A DNA stretch of 64,000 bases from Hyphomicrobiales bacterium (GTDB lineage: Bacteria > Pseudomonadota > Alphaproteobacteria > Rhizobiales > Xanthobacteraceae), in NCBI GenBank assembly GCA_017305455.1, contig JAFKKO010000112.1, positions 62,001 through 126,000 on the forward strand. The letters are read 5' to 3'. The translations under genes and the position numbers were made by a program. The notes under the pieces are model-generated. The model had not been told where the DNA came from. It ran no database searches and worked only from the letters and a program-made list of their open reading frames with translations. The first letter of the stretch is position 1, and each line of letters begins with the position of its first letter. Of this stretch, positions 46,569 through 56,087 are shown piece after piece.

Positions 46569-47852
46569 CTAAATCTCTCTCGCGGAAGGATTCATGCGAG
46601 GAGCAGCCCGATCGGACTCTGCCTCCTCCCAATACAGGACAGGTGCCAGTCTCGCCGGCCGCGACGTCACCCAGAACGGAGACGTACAAAGTCCGCCTTC
46701 TATGGTGAACCCGATCGAGGGACCCCCAGGCGGCACGATCCACTCCCTAAGATGCAAACAGCTAACGAATTCGATATGGTACCGTCCTTCATTGAGCATC
46801 TGTCGCGGAAGCGCTGTGCGAAGCAGCATGCGGCCCGTATGCAGAGGGGGCCAGTCTCTCGGATCGCTGTCGGTCTGATAAGACCACCAAAGACGCTCGC
46901 CGTCCTCAGCATAAATCGCATATCCGACCTGGAGGGATGGATCGATGTCACTAATATCGAGGTCGAATTCCAGAAATAGCGGCGCGTTGATCGGCACGGT
47001 CTGAGTAACGGTCGCGCCGGTCTCATCAATCAGACGAAGCGCATGAATCTCGACCTGCTTGCGTCCACTCGCGGTCTCCGGCCGCCGCCATTCGGCGCGG
47101 TCGGCATCGCCTCCACGCGAAAGATACGAGCGTGTCGCGCGAGGAACATTGGTATCATTCAAGCAAACTGCGCCCTTATCCAGCCAGATCACGCGCGTAC
47201 ACAACGACTGGATGGCATTCATGTTGTGGCTGACGAACAGTACGGTGCGGCCATGGCCTGCAACGTCTCTCATTTTTCCGAGGCACTTTTTCTGGAACTC
47301 GGCGTCACCGACAGCCAGCACCTCGTCGACAATCAAAATCTCCGGCTCCAGATGCGCGGCCACTGCGAAGCCCAGCCGCGTCTGCATGCCGCTCGAATAG
47401 CGCTTGATCGGCGTGTCGAGAAAACGCTCGACGCCCGAAAACGCAACGATCTCGTCGAAGCGGCGCGTCACATCGGCGCGGCTCATGCCGAGAATGACGC
47501 CGCTCATGTAGATGTTCTCGCGGCCCGTCAGTTCGGGATGAAACCCCGTCCCGACCTCGAGCAGCGATCCAAACCGGCCGTGAATCTCGGCGCTGCCGGT
47601 GGTCGGCTGCACCACACGCGAAAGAATCTTCAGAAGCGTGCTCTTGCCGGCGCCGTTGCTGCCGATGATGCCGACGATTTCGCCATGCTCAATCTCGAAG
47701 GAAAGATCGCGCAGGGCCCAGTAAGGCTCCCCCCGGCTGCCGAAGAAGGCGCGGCGCAGATCCGACAGGCCGCGCGATTCATTGACGGCGCTTTGGCTGC
47801 CGATCGCGTAACACTTGCCAAGTCCGGTGGCGCGGATCGCGAGCCTGCTCAT
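46569..47852 (-). CDS. wzt: ABC transporter ATPase for polysaccharide export, with C-terminal glycan-binding domain
   Basis: 427 residues. The ATPase part (1 to about 245) has Walker A GSNGAGKST (64-72), the family-specific EVGTGFHPELTGRENIY, the signature YSSGMQTRL and Walker B ILIVDEVLAVGD. After a short linker, residues about 255-427 form a beta-rich domain of the Wzt C-terminal type that recognises the modified non-reducing end of the polymer. This points to an export system in which chain length is set by terminal modification. The ATPase half is GC-rich and the C-terminal half less so, suggesting domain exchange. Confidence 0.93.
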   Translation of the reverse strand: MSRLAIRATGLGKCYAIGSQSAVNESRGLSDLRRAFFGSRGEPYWALRDLSFEIEHGEIVGIIGSNGAGKSTLLKILSRVVQPTTGSAEIHGRFGSLLEVGTGFHPELTGRENIYMSGVILGMSRADVTRRFDEIVAFSGVERFLDTPIKRYSSGMQTRLGFAVAAHLEPEILIVDEVLAVGDAEFQKKCLGKMRDVAGHGRTVLFVSHNMNAIQSLCTRVIWLDKGAVCLNDTNVPRATRSYLSRGGDADRAEWRRPETASGRKQVEIHALRLIDETGATVTQTVPINAPLFLEFDLDISDIDPSLQVGYAIYAEDGERLWWSYQTDSDPRDWPPLHTGRMLLRTALPRQMLNEGRYHIEFVSCLHLREWIVPPGGPSIGFTIEGGLCTSPFWVTSRPARLAPVLYWEEAESDRAAPRMNPSAREI

Positions 47853-47976
47853 GCGGGCAGCCTTTCTGTCAGCCCGCGCCTCCCGCAGGCGCGGCGCAGC
47901 GGGTTCAATGGGATCGCGGATGCGGCAGGCTGTGATGTCATGAATAGTCAGGCACGCTTTATGATGAGCAACAAAA

Positions 47977-48813
47977 TCAGATGCGGTCGACGACCACAGG
48001 CTCGATCAGCCGAAAGACGGCAAGTCCGGCGGCAAACAGGATGGCGATGATCGGAAGAGAGACGGCAAATCCCACCCAGTCCAGCTGCACCGCATCCGGA
48101 AATACCGACCAGCGCATCCCCTGAACCACCATCGTCAGTGGATTGAGATAGAGAACCCAGCGCCAGGCCTGAGGCACGAGATCAACGGGATAGATGATCG
48201 GCGTGAGATACATCCATGTCTGCAGCAGGAACGGCACGATGTGACTGATATCGCGATAGACGGCGTTCAGAGCCGAGAGGAGCAGGCTGATCCCGATCAC
48301 GAGCAGCATCAGCAAAGCGACGAACAGCGGCAGAAAAATAATCTGGAAATTAAAGAAGCGGCCGTAGATGATCACGAAGACGAACAGCACGGCGAGATTC
48401 ACCGCAAAATCGACCAGCGAGGCCAGCACGCTGCTGATCGGCAGAACCATGCGCGGGAAATAGACCTTGTTGATGATATTGGCGTTCGACAGCAGGCTGC
48501 TGCTGCCATTACTCACGGCCCGCGAGAAATACTGCCACGCCACCAGGCCGGAGAGCGCAAACAGCGGATAGGGAAGACCGTTCGACGGAAGGCCGGCGAG
48601 CTTGCCGAAGATCACGGTGAAAATGACCGTGCCCACCACCGGATTGATGATTGCCCAGCTGATGCCGAGGATGGTCTGCCGATACTGCACGGCGATCGTC
48701 CGGCGCGTAAACACCATCAGGAGATCGCGCGCCGAAATCAGCTCCGCGATGCCGATGTTGTACCATGCACGGGATGGCGTGATGTACGTCACCTGCGATG
48801 ACCGATTGTCCAT
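47977..48813 (-). CDS. wzm: ABC-2 type polysaccharide export permease
   Basis: About 278 residues from the ATG at 48813 (AAGG close upstream); in-frame starts at 48837 and 48876 would extend it. Six hydrophobic helices follow a cytoplasmic N-terminus with TPSRAW and an amphipathic RDLLMVFTRRTIAVQYRQTILG segment typical of Wzm. LTPIIYPVDLVPQAWRWVLYLNPLT is the conserved C-terminal motif. It pairs with the Wzt gene 124 bp downstream to move a lipid-linked glycan across the inner membrane. Confidence 0.92.
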   Translation of the reverse strand: MDNRSSQVTYITPSRAWYNIGIAELISARDLLMVFTRRTIAVQYRQTILGISWAIINPVVGTVIFTVIFGKLAGLPSNGLPYPLFALSGLVAWQYFSRAVSNGSSSLLSNANIINKVYFPRMVLPISSVLASLVDFAVNLAVLFVFVIIYGRFFNFQIIFLPLFVALLMLLVIGISLLLSALNAVYRDISHIVPFLLQTWMYLTPIIYPVDLVPQAWRWVLYLNPLTMVVQGMRWSVFPDAVQLDWVGFAVSLPIIAILFAAGLAVFRLIEPVVVDRI

Positions 48814-49279
48814 TGAGCCTTGCATTCTATGCACCATCACGCAGGCGCCGCTCCACGCCGCCCGCAAATATCTCACGTCTCACAGGCCGAGCGGCCATCC
48901 GATGGCGGCCATGTTCCGACTAGGATGATCGGAAATTGTTCGGACCTTACGTCCACCAGGCGAAGGCACCCCTCCGTCCCCGCGGGTCCGGTCTGCCCAC
49001 GCGAGCGTCATAGACAATATCTCCGCCCGGCGCGACCCTAGAGTGAGGGCGACATCACCGTCAAGGCGGCGGTTCCGGTGGCGACCGCTGGTCTTCCTGT
49101 ATTTACAGAGGCTTAGAGCACCACAGACCCGCTCCTGATCGCGTCGGGCAACGCCGGCGCCGGGGACCCGCGAGGGTGCGGGCGGCGGAGGAATCACGAG
49201 CCAGGATGATGAAGCCCATAGACCGCAGCAACCGCCTTTGCCGCCGCGAGAACGGGCCCTCAGCCGGATGGCGCCGCTC
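48814..49279. other. Intergenic region between wzm and the OhrR-like gene
   Basis: About 470 bp in which I see no credible gene, RNA gene or strong hairpin. It is GC-rich, unlike the AT-rich gaps in 6-36 kb. It should contain the promoter of the minus-strand wzm-wzt-methyltransferase operon. Confidence 0.35.
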
Positions 49280-49747
49280 TCACGCCGCCTCCCCGCTCCC
49301 GCGCTTTATCAGATTGTCGCGCAGGGCGGCCACGGCCTGCCGGAGCTTGCCGAACTCCTCCGGCGGCAAACCGCAGGCCTGTGCGAGGGGGCTCTGCATC
49401 GCCTTCCGGCGCAGCTCGCGGCCGGCGGCGGTCAGGCTAACCACAACCTGCCGCTCGTCCTTCGGGTCGCGGCGGCGCTGCAGATAGCCCATCGCCTCCA
49501 GCTTCTTCAGGATCGGGGTTAGGGTGTTGGATTCGAGAAATAGCTTTTCGCCGAGGCTGCCGACGGTCTGGTTGGCCGCCTCCCCCAGCGCCACGATGGC
49601 GATGTACTGAGTGTAGGTGATGCCGAACGGCGCAAGGATCGGCTTGTAGACCCGGCCGAAGGCGAGATTGGCCGAATAAACCGCAAAGCACAGCAGATCC
49701 AACAAATGACAGCCGGCGGGGTCGCCGGCGGTCGTGGGGGCGCTCAT
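49280..49747 (-). CDS. ohrR: OhrR-type MarR family transcriptional regulator
   Basis: 155 residues with the OhrR N-terminus LLCFAVYSANLAFGRVYKPIL, where C20 is at the position of the peroxide-sensing Cys, followed by GITYTQYIAIV (tyrosines that bind the sulfenate). The winged helix-turn-helix has LGEKLFLESNTLTPILKKLEA and DERQVVVSLT. OhrR proteins repress ohr peroxidase genes until organic peroxides oxidise the Cys. No ohr gene is visible here, so its target is elsewhere or local. A perfect inverted repeat lies 45 bp upstream. A decayed copy lies at 36758-37207. Confidence 0.88.
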   Translation of the reverse strand: MSAPTTAGDPAGCHLLDLLCFAVYSANLAFGRVYKPILAPFGITYTQYIAIVALGEAANQTVGSLGEKLFLESNTLTPILKKLEAMGYLQRRRDPKDERQVVVSLTAAGRELRRKAMQSPLAQACGLPPEEFGKLRQAVAALRDNLIKRGSGEAA

Positions 49748-49792
49748 GGCCTCCTCCCCATCACTCCAGAAGTTTGCGCATAATATATCGCA

Positions 49793-49807
49793 TCCGATTA
49801 AATCGGA
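49793..49807. promoter_or_regulatory. Candidate operator upstream of the OhrR-like gene
   Basis: TCCGATT-A-AATCGGA is a perfect inverted repeat with 7-bp arms in an AT-rich patch 45-60 bp upstream of the ohrR start. Its AATT-like centre resembles the general shape of OhrR/MarR operators, so autoregulation is plausible. Confidence 0.45.
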
Positions 49808-49836
49808 AGCGCTTATATTTAATATAGCGTCGTGCG

Positions 49837-50802
49837 CTATGGAGCCTGGCCGAAACCGAGCTTCTCCGCCTCCGCGATGACCTGCGCGAAGGCGGGAGAC
49901 TCACCCTTGCCGCCAAGCACGACAATGGAGCCCCCGCCCACCGGCCCGGTGAGGCCGGGATCGGTGGCGATGAACACCGCGATCAGCGGCACCGCATAAG
50001 CCGCTGCCAGATGCAGCAGGCCGGTATCGACGCCGACCACCAGCGCCGCGTTGGCGATGACGCCGGCGGTGGCATCGAGCGGCTGACGCGCGAGGATGCG
50101 GCTTTGCGGAATGCCACCGGCTAGGCGTTCGCAGCGCAGGCGCTCGCGCTCGGTGCCCCATGGCAGCACCACGTCGAGGCCTTGCCGCCGCAGCCATTTG
50201 CCAAGCCCGATCCATTCGGACTCGCGCCACTCCTTGGTCGCCTTCGAGGTGCCATGCAGCAGCACCGCATAAGGCGCGCCCGCCGCGGCCGGTGGCCTGA
50301 CGAGACCGTAGTCGATCACGGCATCCGGCTGATAGCCGAGGCTGAGGCCGGTCAGCGTGCGGTTGCGCGTCACCGCATGCAGCGAACGCGAGACGCTGTG
50401 GGTGACGTCATAGAAACGCGATGCCAAAGGCTCGCGGATGCTGGACGCATCGTAACCGTGCCGTTCGCCCGGCGCGTAATGCGCAATCAGCGCGGAGCGC
50501 AGCAGCCCCTGGGTGTCAATCGTCTTCGCAGCAGAAATCTCGCGCAGCCGCGCCTTGAATGCCGACACCTCGCGCCATGTCGCGGGCGACAGCAATTGCG
50601 AACGCCAGCGCCGCGTGGCCACCGGCACCACCTCGTCGATCGCCGGATGCAAGCGCGCCAGCGGCGCGAACGCCTCCTCCACCACCCAGGTGAATTTCAC
50701 ATCGGGATTGTGCCGCCGGGCATCGGTCATCGCCGGCATCTGATGCACCACGTCGCCGAGCGAGGACGTCTTGATGAAAATGAGACCAGGCGCGTGAGCC
50801 AT
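49837..50802 (-). CDS. waaC: Lipopolysaccharide heptosyltransferase I-like (GT9)
   Basis: 321 residues from the ATG at 50802; 50838 is an alternative with GGAA 8 bp upstream. FIKTSSLGDVVHQMPAMTDA is the RfaC/WaaC opening, WVVEEAFAPLARLHPAIDEV follows, then VLLHGTSKATKEW and VGVDTGLLHLAAAYAVPLIAVF in the donor half. It should add the first heptose (or a related sugar) to the lipid A-Kdo inner core at the cytoplasmic membrane. It is divergent from galE, with the start regions nearly adjacent. Confidence 0.9.
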   Translation of the reverse strand: MAHAPGLIFIKTSSLGDVVHQMPAMTDARRHNPDVKFTWVVEEAFAPLARLHPAIDEVVPVATRRWRSQLLSPATWREVSAFKARLREISAAKTIDTQGLLRSALIAHYAPGERHGYDASSIREPLASRFYDVTHSVSRSLHAVTRNRTLTGLSLGYQPDAVIDYGLVRPPAAAGAPYAVLLHGTSKATKEWRESEWIGLGKWLRRQGLDVVLPWGTERERLRCERLAGGIPQSRILARQPLDATAGVIANAALVVGVDTGLLHLAAAYAVPLIAVFIATDPGLTGPVGGGSIVVLGGKGESPAFAQVIAEAEKLGFGQAP

Positions 50803-50997
50803 GGGATTCCGCAAATCGAGTGAGATTTTGGAAACCATAAAGCGTGTTCCGTGGCGAATTGCCAAGAAAATCGGCGGAAAACCCACGCGTTATACCCCGC
50901 CTCCACCCTTCCCCGGCAAGTTTCCGGCAAGGGTTTGGCATCACAGTCGCGCTCAGATCGGGGGCACCATCGATCACGCGACACGGGAGTAACGACA

Positions 50998-52008
50998 ATG
51001 ACAGTTCTGGTTACCGGCGGCGCTGGATACATCGGCAGCCACACGGTTCTGGCTTTGGCGGAAGCGCGCGCCAGCGTAGTCGTGATCGACAATCTCTCTA
51101 CCGGTTTCTCCAGCGCGCTGCCCGAAGGCGTGCCGCTGTTCATCGGCGATGCCGCCGACGAAAATCTGGTCGAGGGCGTGATCGCGCAGCATGGCGTCAC
51201 CTCGATCATCCATTTCGCCGGCTCGGTGGTGGTGCCGGATTCGGTACGCGATCCGCTCGACTACTATCGCAACAACACCATGACCACACGCAACCTTCTC
51301 AACGCGGCGGTAAAGTGCGGCGTCAGCCGTTTCATCTTCTCGTCCACTGCCGCGGTCTACGGCAATCCCGACCAGATGCCGGTGACCGAGACCGCGCCGA
51401 CGCGGCCGCTGTCGCCCTACGGCTCATCGAAGCTGATGACCGAGATCATGCTGCACGACGTCGCTACCGCGCATGGCATGAATTATGTGGTGCTGCGCTA
51501 TTTCAACGTCGCGGGCGCCGATCCGCAGGCGCGCATCGGTCTGCAGACCGTCGGCGCGACGCATCTGCTCAAGATCGCGGTCGAGGCCGCCACCGGCCAG
51601 CGCGCCAAGATCGATGTCTACGGCACCGACTATCCGACCCCGGACGGCAGCTGCATCCGCGATTTCATCCATGTCAGCGATCTGGCGCAGGCGCACCTGT
51701 CGGCGCTCGATTATCTGCGCATGGGCGGCGCGTCGGTGACGCTGAACTGCGGCTACGGTCGCGGCTATTCGGTGCGCGACACCATCGAGGCGGTGCGCCG
51801 CGCCGCAGGGCGCAACTTCGCGGTGCAGGAATCGGGACGGCGGCCCGGCGACATCATGACCATGATCGCAGACACCAGCCGCATCCAGCAGACGCTGGAC
51901 TGGACACCGCATTTCGACGACCTCGACACCATCGCCCGCCACGCGCTGGCGTGGGAGGAAAAGCTGCTCGCCGCACGCGGCCCGGACGCGCAGGCGGCCA
52001 CGGCATAG
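50998..52008 (+). CDS. galE: UDP-glucose 4-epimerase
   Basis: The ATG at 50998 follows GGGAG and gives 336 residues, the normal GalE length. GGAGYIG is at 7-13, IDNLSTG near 32-38, SSTAAVYG near 118-125, and Y141/K145 form the catalytic pair in YGSSK. YGTDYPTPDGSCIRDFIHV is the substrate-side signature. It interconverts UDP-glucose and UDP-galactose. A second galE enters the window from the right edge at 63557, so the genome has at least two. Confidence 0.95.
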   Translation: MTVLVTGGAGYIGSHTVLALAEARASVVVIDNLSTGFSSALPEGVPLFIGDAADENLVEGVIAQHGVTSIIHFAGSVVVPDSVRDPLDYYRNNTMTTRNLLNAAVKCGVSRFIFSSTAAVYGNPDQMPVTETAPTRPLSPYGSSKLMTEIMLHDVATAHGMNYVVLRYFNVAGADPQARIGLQTVGATHLLKIAVEAATGQRAKIDVYGTDYPTPDGSCIRDFIHVSDLAQAHLSALDYLRMGGASVTLNCGYGRGYSVRDTIEAVRRAAGRNFAVQESGRRPGDIMTMIADTSRIQQTLDWTPHFDDLDTIARHALAWEEKLLAARGPDAQAATA

Positions 52009-52017
52009 TCGCGGCCC

Positions 52018-52195
52018 AGATCCTCATGCTGAGGAGCGCGCTCGCGCGCGTCAAACCCTCATCCTGAGGAGCATCGCTGAAAGCGATGCGTCTCGAAGGA
52101 TGAGCGGAGCGATATTGCATGTCGCGCCGATCCGGGGCACGGGTCTCATGGTTCGAGACGCGAGGCGGCTGCCTCGCTCCTCACCATGAGGATCA
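52018..52195. repeat. Two dispersed intergenic palindromic elements
   Basis: Two related units lie between galE and the ABC exporter gene. The first (about 52020-52105) contains CTCATCCTGAGGAGC, the stem GCATCGCTGAAAGCGATGC and GTCTCGAAGGATGAG. The second (about 52147-52195) contains TGGTTCGAGACGC and GCTCCTCACCATGAGG, i.e. the same half-sites in opposite arrangement. Such CATCCTGAGGAGC/CTCGAAGGATG elements are, from memory, widespread in Bradyrhizobium-like genomes. They can fold at RNA level and may act as terminators. Confidence 0.7.
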
Positions 52196-52278
52196 TAGGC
52201 CCGAAAACGGCCGGACCGCGCACCTCACCGTGACCGCAAACTCCCCGTTTTCGCTTGAAAATCAGCCGCATCACGGGC

Positions 52279-54117
<1,839 letters not shown>

Positions 54118-54142
54118 CTTTCTCCCAACCACGGATCATCCC

Positions 54143-54844
54143 ATGAGCGCCGCAACAGACTACGTCATTCCCGCCTTGCCGCAGCCGGCGCTTCCGGTGG
54201 CCGGCACATCGCAACTGTTTCCGGTGCGGCGCATCTGGTGTGTGGGGCGCAACTATCTCGAGCATATCCGCGAGATGGGCAATGACGAACGGCTGCCGCC
54301 GTTCTTCTTCGCCAAGCACGCCGACATGCTGGTGCCGAGCGGCGCGACCATTCCTTTCCCGAGCCTGACCAAGGACTGCCAGCACGAGGTTGAGATGGTC
54401 GTGGCGCTGAAATCCGGCGGCGCCAACATCACTCCCGACAAGGCGCTCGATCATGTTTACGGCTACGGCGTAGCGATCGACCTGACGCGGCGCGATTTGC
54501 AAACCGCATCGCGCAAGAAGGAACGGCCCTGGGAGATCGGCAAGTCGTTCGACAATTCGGCGCCGTGCGGCGCGCTGCGCGCGGCCTCCGAGATCGGCCA
54601 TCCATCGAAAGGCAGGATCTGGCTGTCGGTGAACGGCACGGAGCGGCAGAAGGGCGACCTGTCGGAGATGATCTGGAACGTGCCGGAGATCATCGCGCAA
54701 CTCTCGCAACAGGTGACGCTCGGCGCGGGCGACCTGATCATGACCGGCACGCCGGCCGGCGTCGCCGCGCTGGTGCCGGGCGATGTGATCGAATGCGGGG
54801 TCGAGGGCCTCGAGCCCTTGAAGGTGACGTTTGCCAAGGCGTGA
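54143..54844 (+). CDS. Fumarylacetoacetate hydrolase family protein
   Basis: 233 residues from the ATG at 54143; the frame extends upstream inside the ABC gene but only as overlap. IWCVGRNYLEHIREMG opens the domain, and PFFFAKHADMLVP, DCQHEVEMVVAL (with the Glu metal ligands), GVAIDLTRRDLQ with its Asp ligand, GKSFDNSAP and DLIMTGTPAGVAALVPGD follow, matching the FAA hydrolase/fumarylpyruvate hydrolase group. It would cleave a C-C bond in a beta-diketo acid using Mg2+. It probably has no link to polysaccharide synthesis. Confidence 0.92.
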   Translation: MSAATDYVIPALPQPALPVAGTSQLFPVRRIWCVGRNYLEHIREMGNDERLPPFFFAKHADMLVPSGATIPFPSLTKDCQHEVEMVVALKSGGANITPDKALDHVYGYGVAIDLTRRDLQTASRKKERPWEIGKSFDNSAPCGALRAASEIGHPSKGRIWLSVNGTERQKGDLSEMIWNVPEIIAQLSQQVTLGAGDLIMTGTPAGVAALVPGDVIECGVEGLEPLKVTFAKA

Positions 54845-54881
54845 GCGGCGGCACGCTCCTAGTCTCCATCAAATCAACATT

Positions 54882-54971
54882 CGTCATGCCCGGACTTGAT
54901 CCGGCCATCCACGTCTTTCTTACCACCGCACGATAAGGCGTGGATGCCCGCGACAAGCGCGGGCATGACGA
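54882..54971. repeat. Dispersed palindromic element at a convergent gene end
   Basis: CGTCATGCCCG at 54882-54892 is mirrored by CGGGCATGACG at 54960-54970, with CCATCCACGTC and GCGTGGATGC as inner matching arms. Elements like this are common between genes of alphaproteobacteria. It sits between convergent FAA hydrolase and AttH-like genes and may act as a bidirectional terminator. Confidence 0.7.
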
Positions 54972-55012
54972 GAGGGCAATATGCTGCGGCGTCGCAGAGC
55001 AAGCGGCCGCGC

Positions 55013-56086
55013 TTAATACCCCGTCGCCTCGAGATAGCCGACGCCGCCGAGGCCACCCTCGATCCGCACCGGCCCTTCCCAATAGGGAATGCTGGTGCCC
55101 ATCCAGCTCTGCGCGTTGAGCGGCGTTAGCGTGATGTTCAGCCCGCGACTTGCGATCGCCACCGTCCATGATGTCGGCACCACATGCGCGCCGATCGTGG
55201 TCCATGCCGTCGGCGTCATCGCAATGTCAGATGCGGCCAGCACATGCGTCGTCCCATCCGGGTCGATCCAGTTGCCGGAGCGATAATCCGCGCCGTCATC
55301 CTGACGCAGCCGGAACAGCATCACCTTGTCGCCCGAGCCAAGATGCAGCGACATCCAGTCCCAGCCCTTCTGGTCCGGCGCGAGCGGCTGGCTGCTCCAT
55401 TCGCGGTCGAGCCACGCCTGCCCTGTCACCACAACGCGACGGCCGGCGAGCGCGATCTCGCCTTGAGCGGTGAAAAACGGCTGGCTGTAATAATACGACG
55501 CCTGCCCGCGGGTCGATTTCTCGCTGTAGCCGCCCTCGCCCTGCAACACCACGGGCCGTGTCGCATCGAGCCGCAGATCGATACGGAAATCGGTGCTCGA
55601 TGCCACCAGCGCCAGCGGTGCGAGCGTCTGGCCGGACGCGCCGTCGAGCGCGCGCAATTCCCACACATCGATGAAGGCATAGAACGGCGCAGCCGTGGCG
55701 CCGGCCTGCCCCACGCCGCCGCGCGCCAGACGCTCGGCAAACAGATGCTGCCCCGCGCTGGTCACCGCCGCATGGCCCATCCAGAGCTGGCGGCTGTCCC
55801 AACCCTGGCCTTCATCGCCGGGCGCCATCGCCTGACGGAACAGCGTCCACTGCGCGCCATAGGCCTCGCCATCCTCGCCGCGCAGATTGGCGGTGACGTA
55901 CCACCATTCGATGCGAAATTGCGGATGCGCGCCGTGATCGGCCGGAAACGTCAGCGCCCTGCCGCGCACCACCGGCGCGTAGCCGTCCGCCTCGCCGCCA
56001 AGACCGGCAAAGCCCTGCGCCCGCGCCGGCCCTGCTGCGGCGAGCAATGCCAGTCCCTGAACGAACGCGCGGCGGTGCAAATTCAT
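55013..56086 (-). CDS. Secreted lipocalin-like AttH/CrtC-family protein
   Basis: About 357 residues from the ATG at 56086 (a GTG at 56098 is possible). The N-terminus has HRRAFVQG before a hydrophobic stretch ending in ARA, a twin-arginine-type signal. The mature part holds paired lipocalin-like domains: HPQFRIEWWYVTANL, WTLFRQAM, and later WLDREWSSQPL and DWMSLHL, as in AttH/hydroxyneurosporene-synthase-like proteins. Exact function unknown, with lipid or isoprenoid binding most often suggested. It starts 2 bp after the permease stop, so it is the third gene of an ATPase-permease-AttH operon. Confidence 0.87.
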   Translation of the reverse strand: MNLHRRAFVQGLALLAAAGPARAQGFAGLGGEADGYAPVVRGRALTFPADHGAHPQFRIEWWYVTANLRGEDGEAYGAQWTLFRQAMAPGDEGQGWDSRQLWMGHAAVTSAGQHLFAERLARGGVGQAGATAAPFYAFIDVWELRALDGASGQTLAPLALVASSTDFRIDLRLDATRPVVLQGEGGYSEKSTRGQASYYYSQPFFTAQGEIALAGRRVVVTGQAWLDREWSSQPLAPDQKGWDWMSLHLGSGDKVMLFRLRQDDGADYRSGNWIDPDGTTHVLAASDIAMTPTAWTTIGAHVVPTSWTVAIASRGLNITLTPLNAQSWMGTSIPYWEGPVRIEGGLGGVGYLEATGY

Positions 56087-56087
56087 G

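Noticed and set aside
48880..49197. Open frame of about 105 codons between wzm and ohrR
   Set aside because: Low-complexity Arg/Gly/Pro-rich translation, no ribosome site, no recognisable motif.
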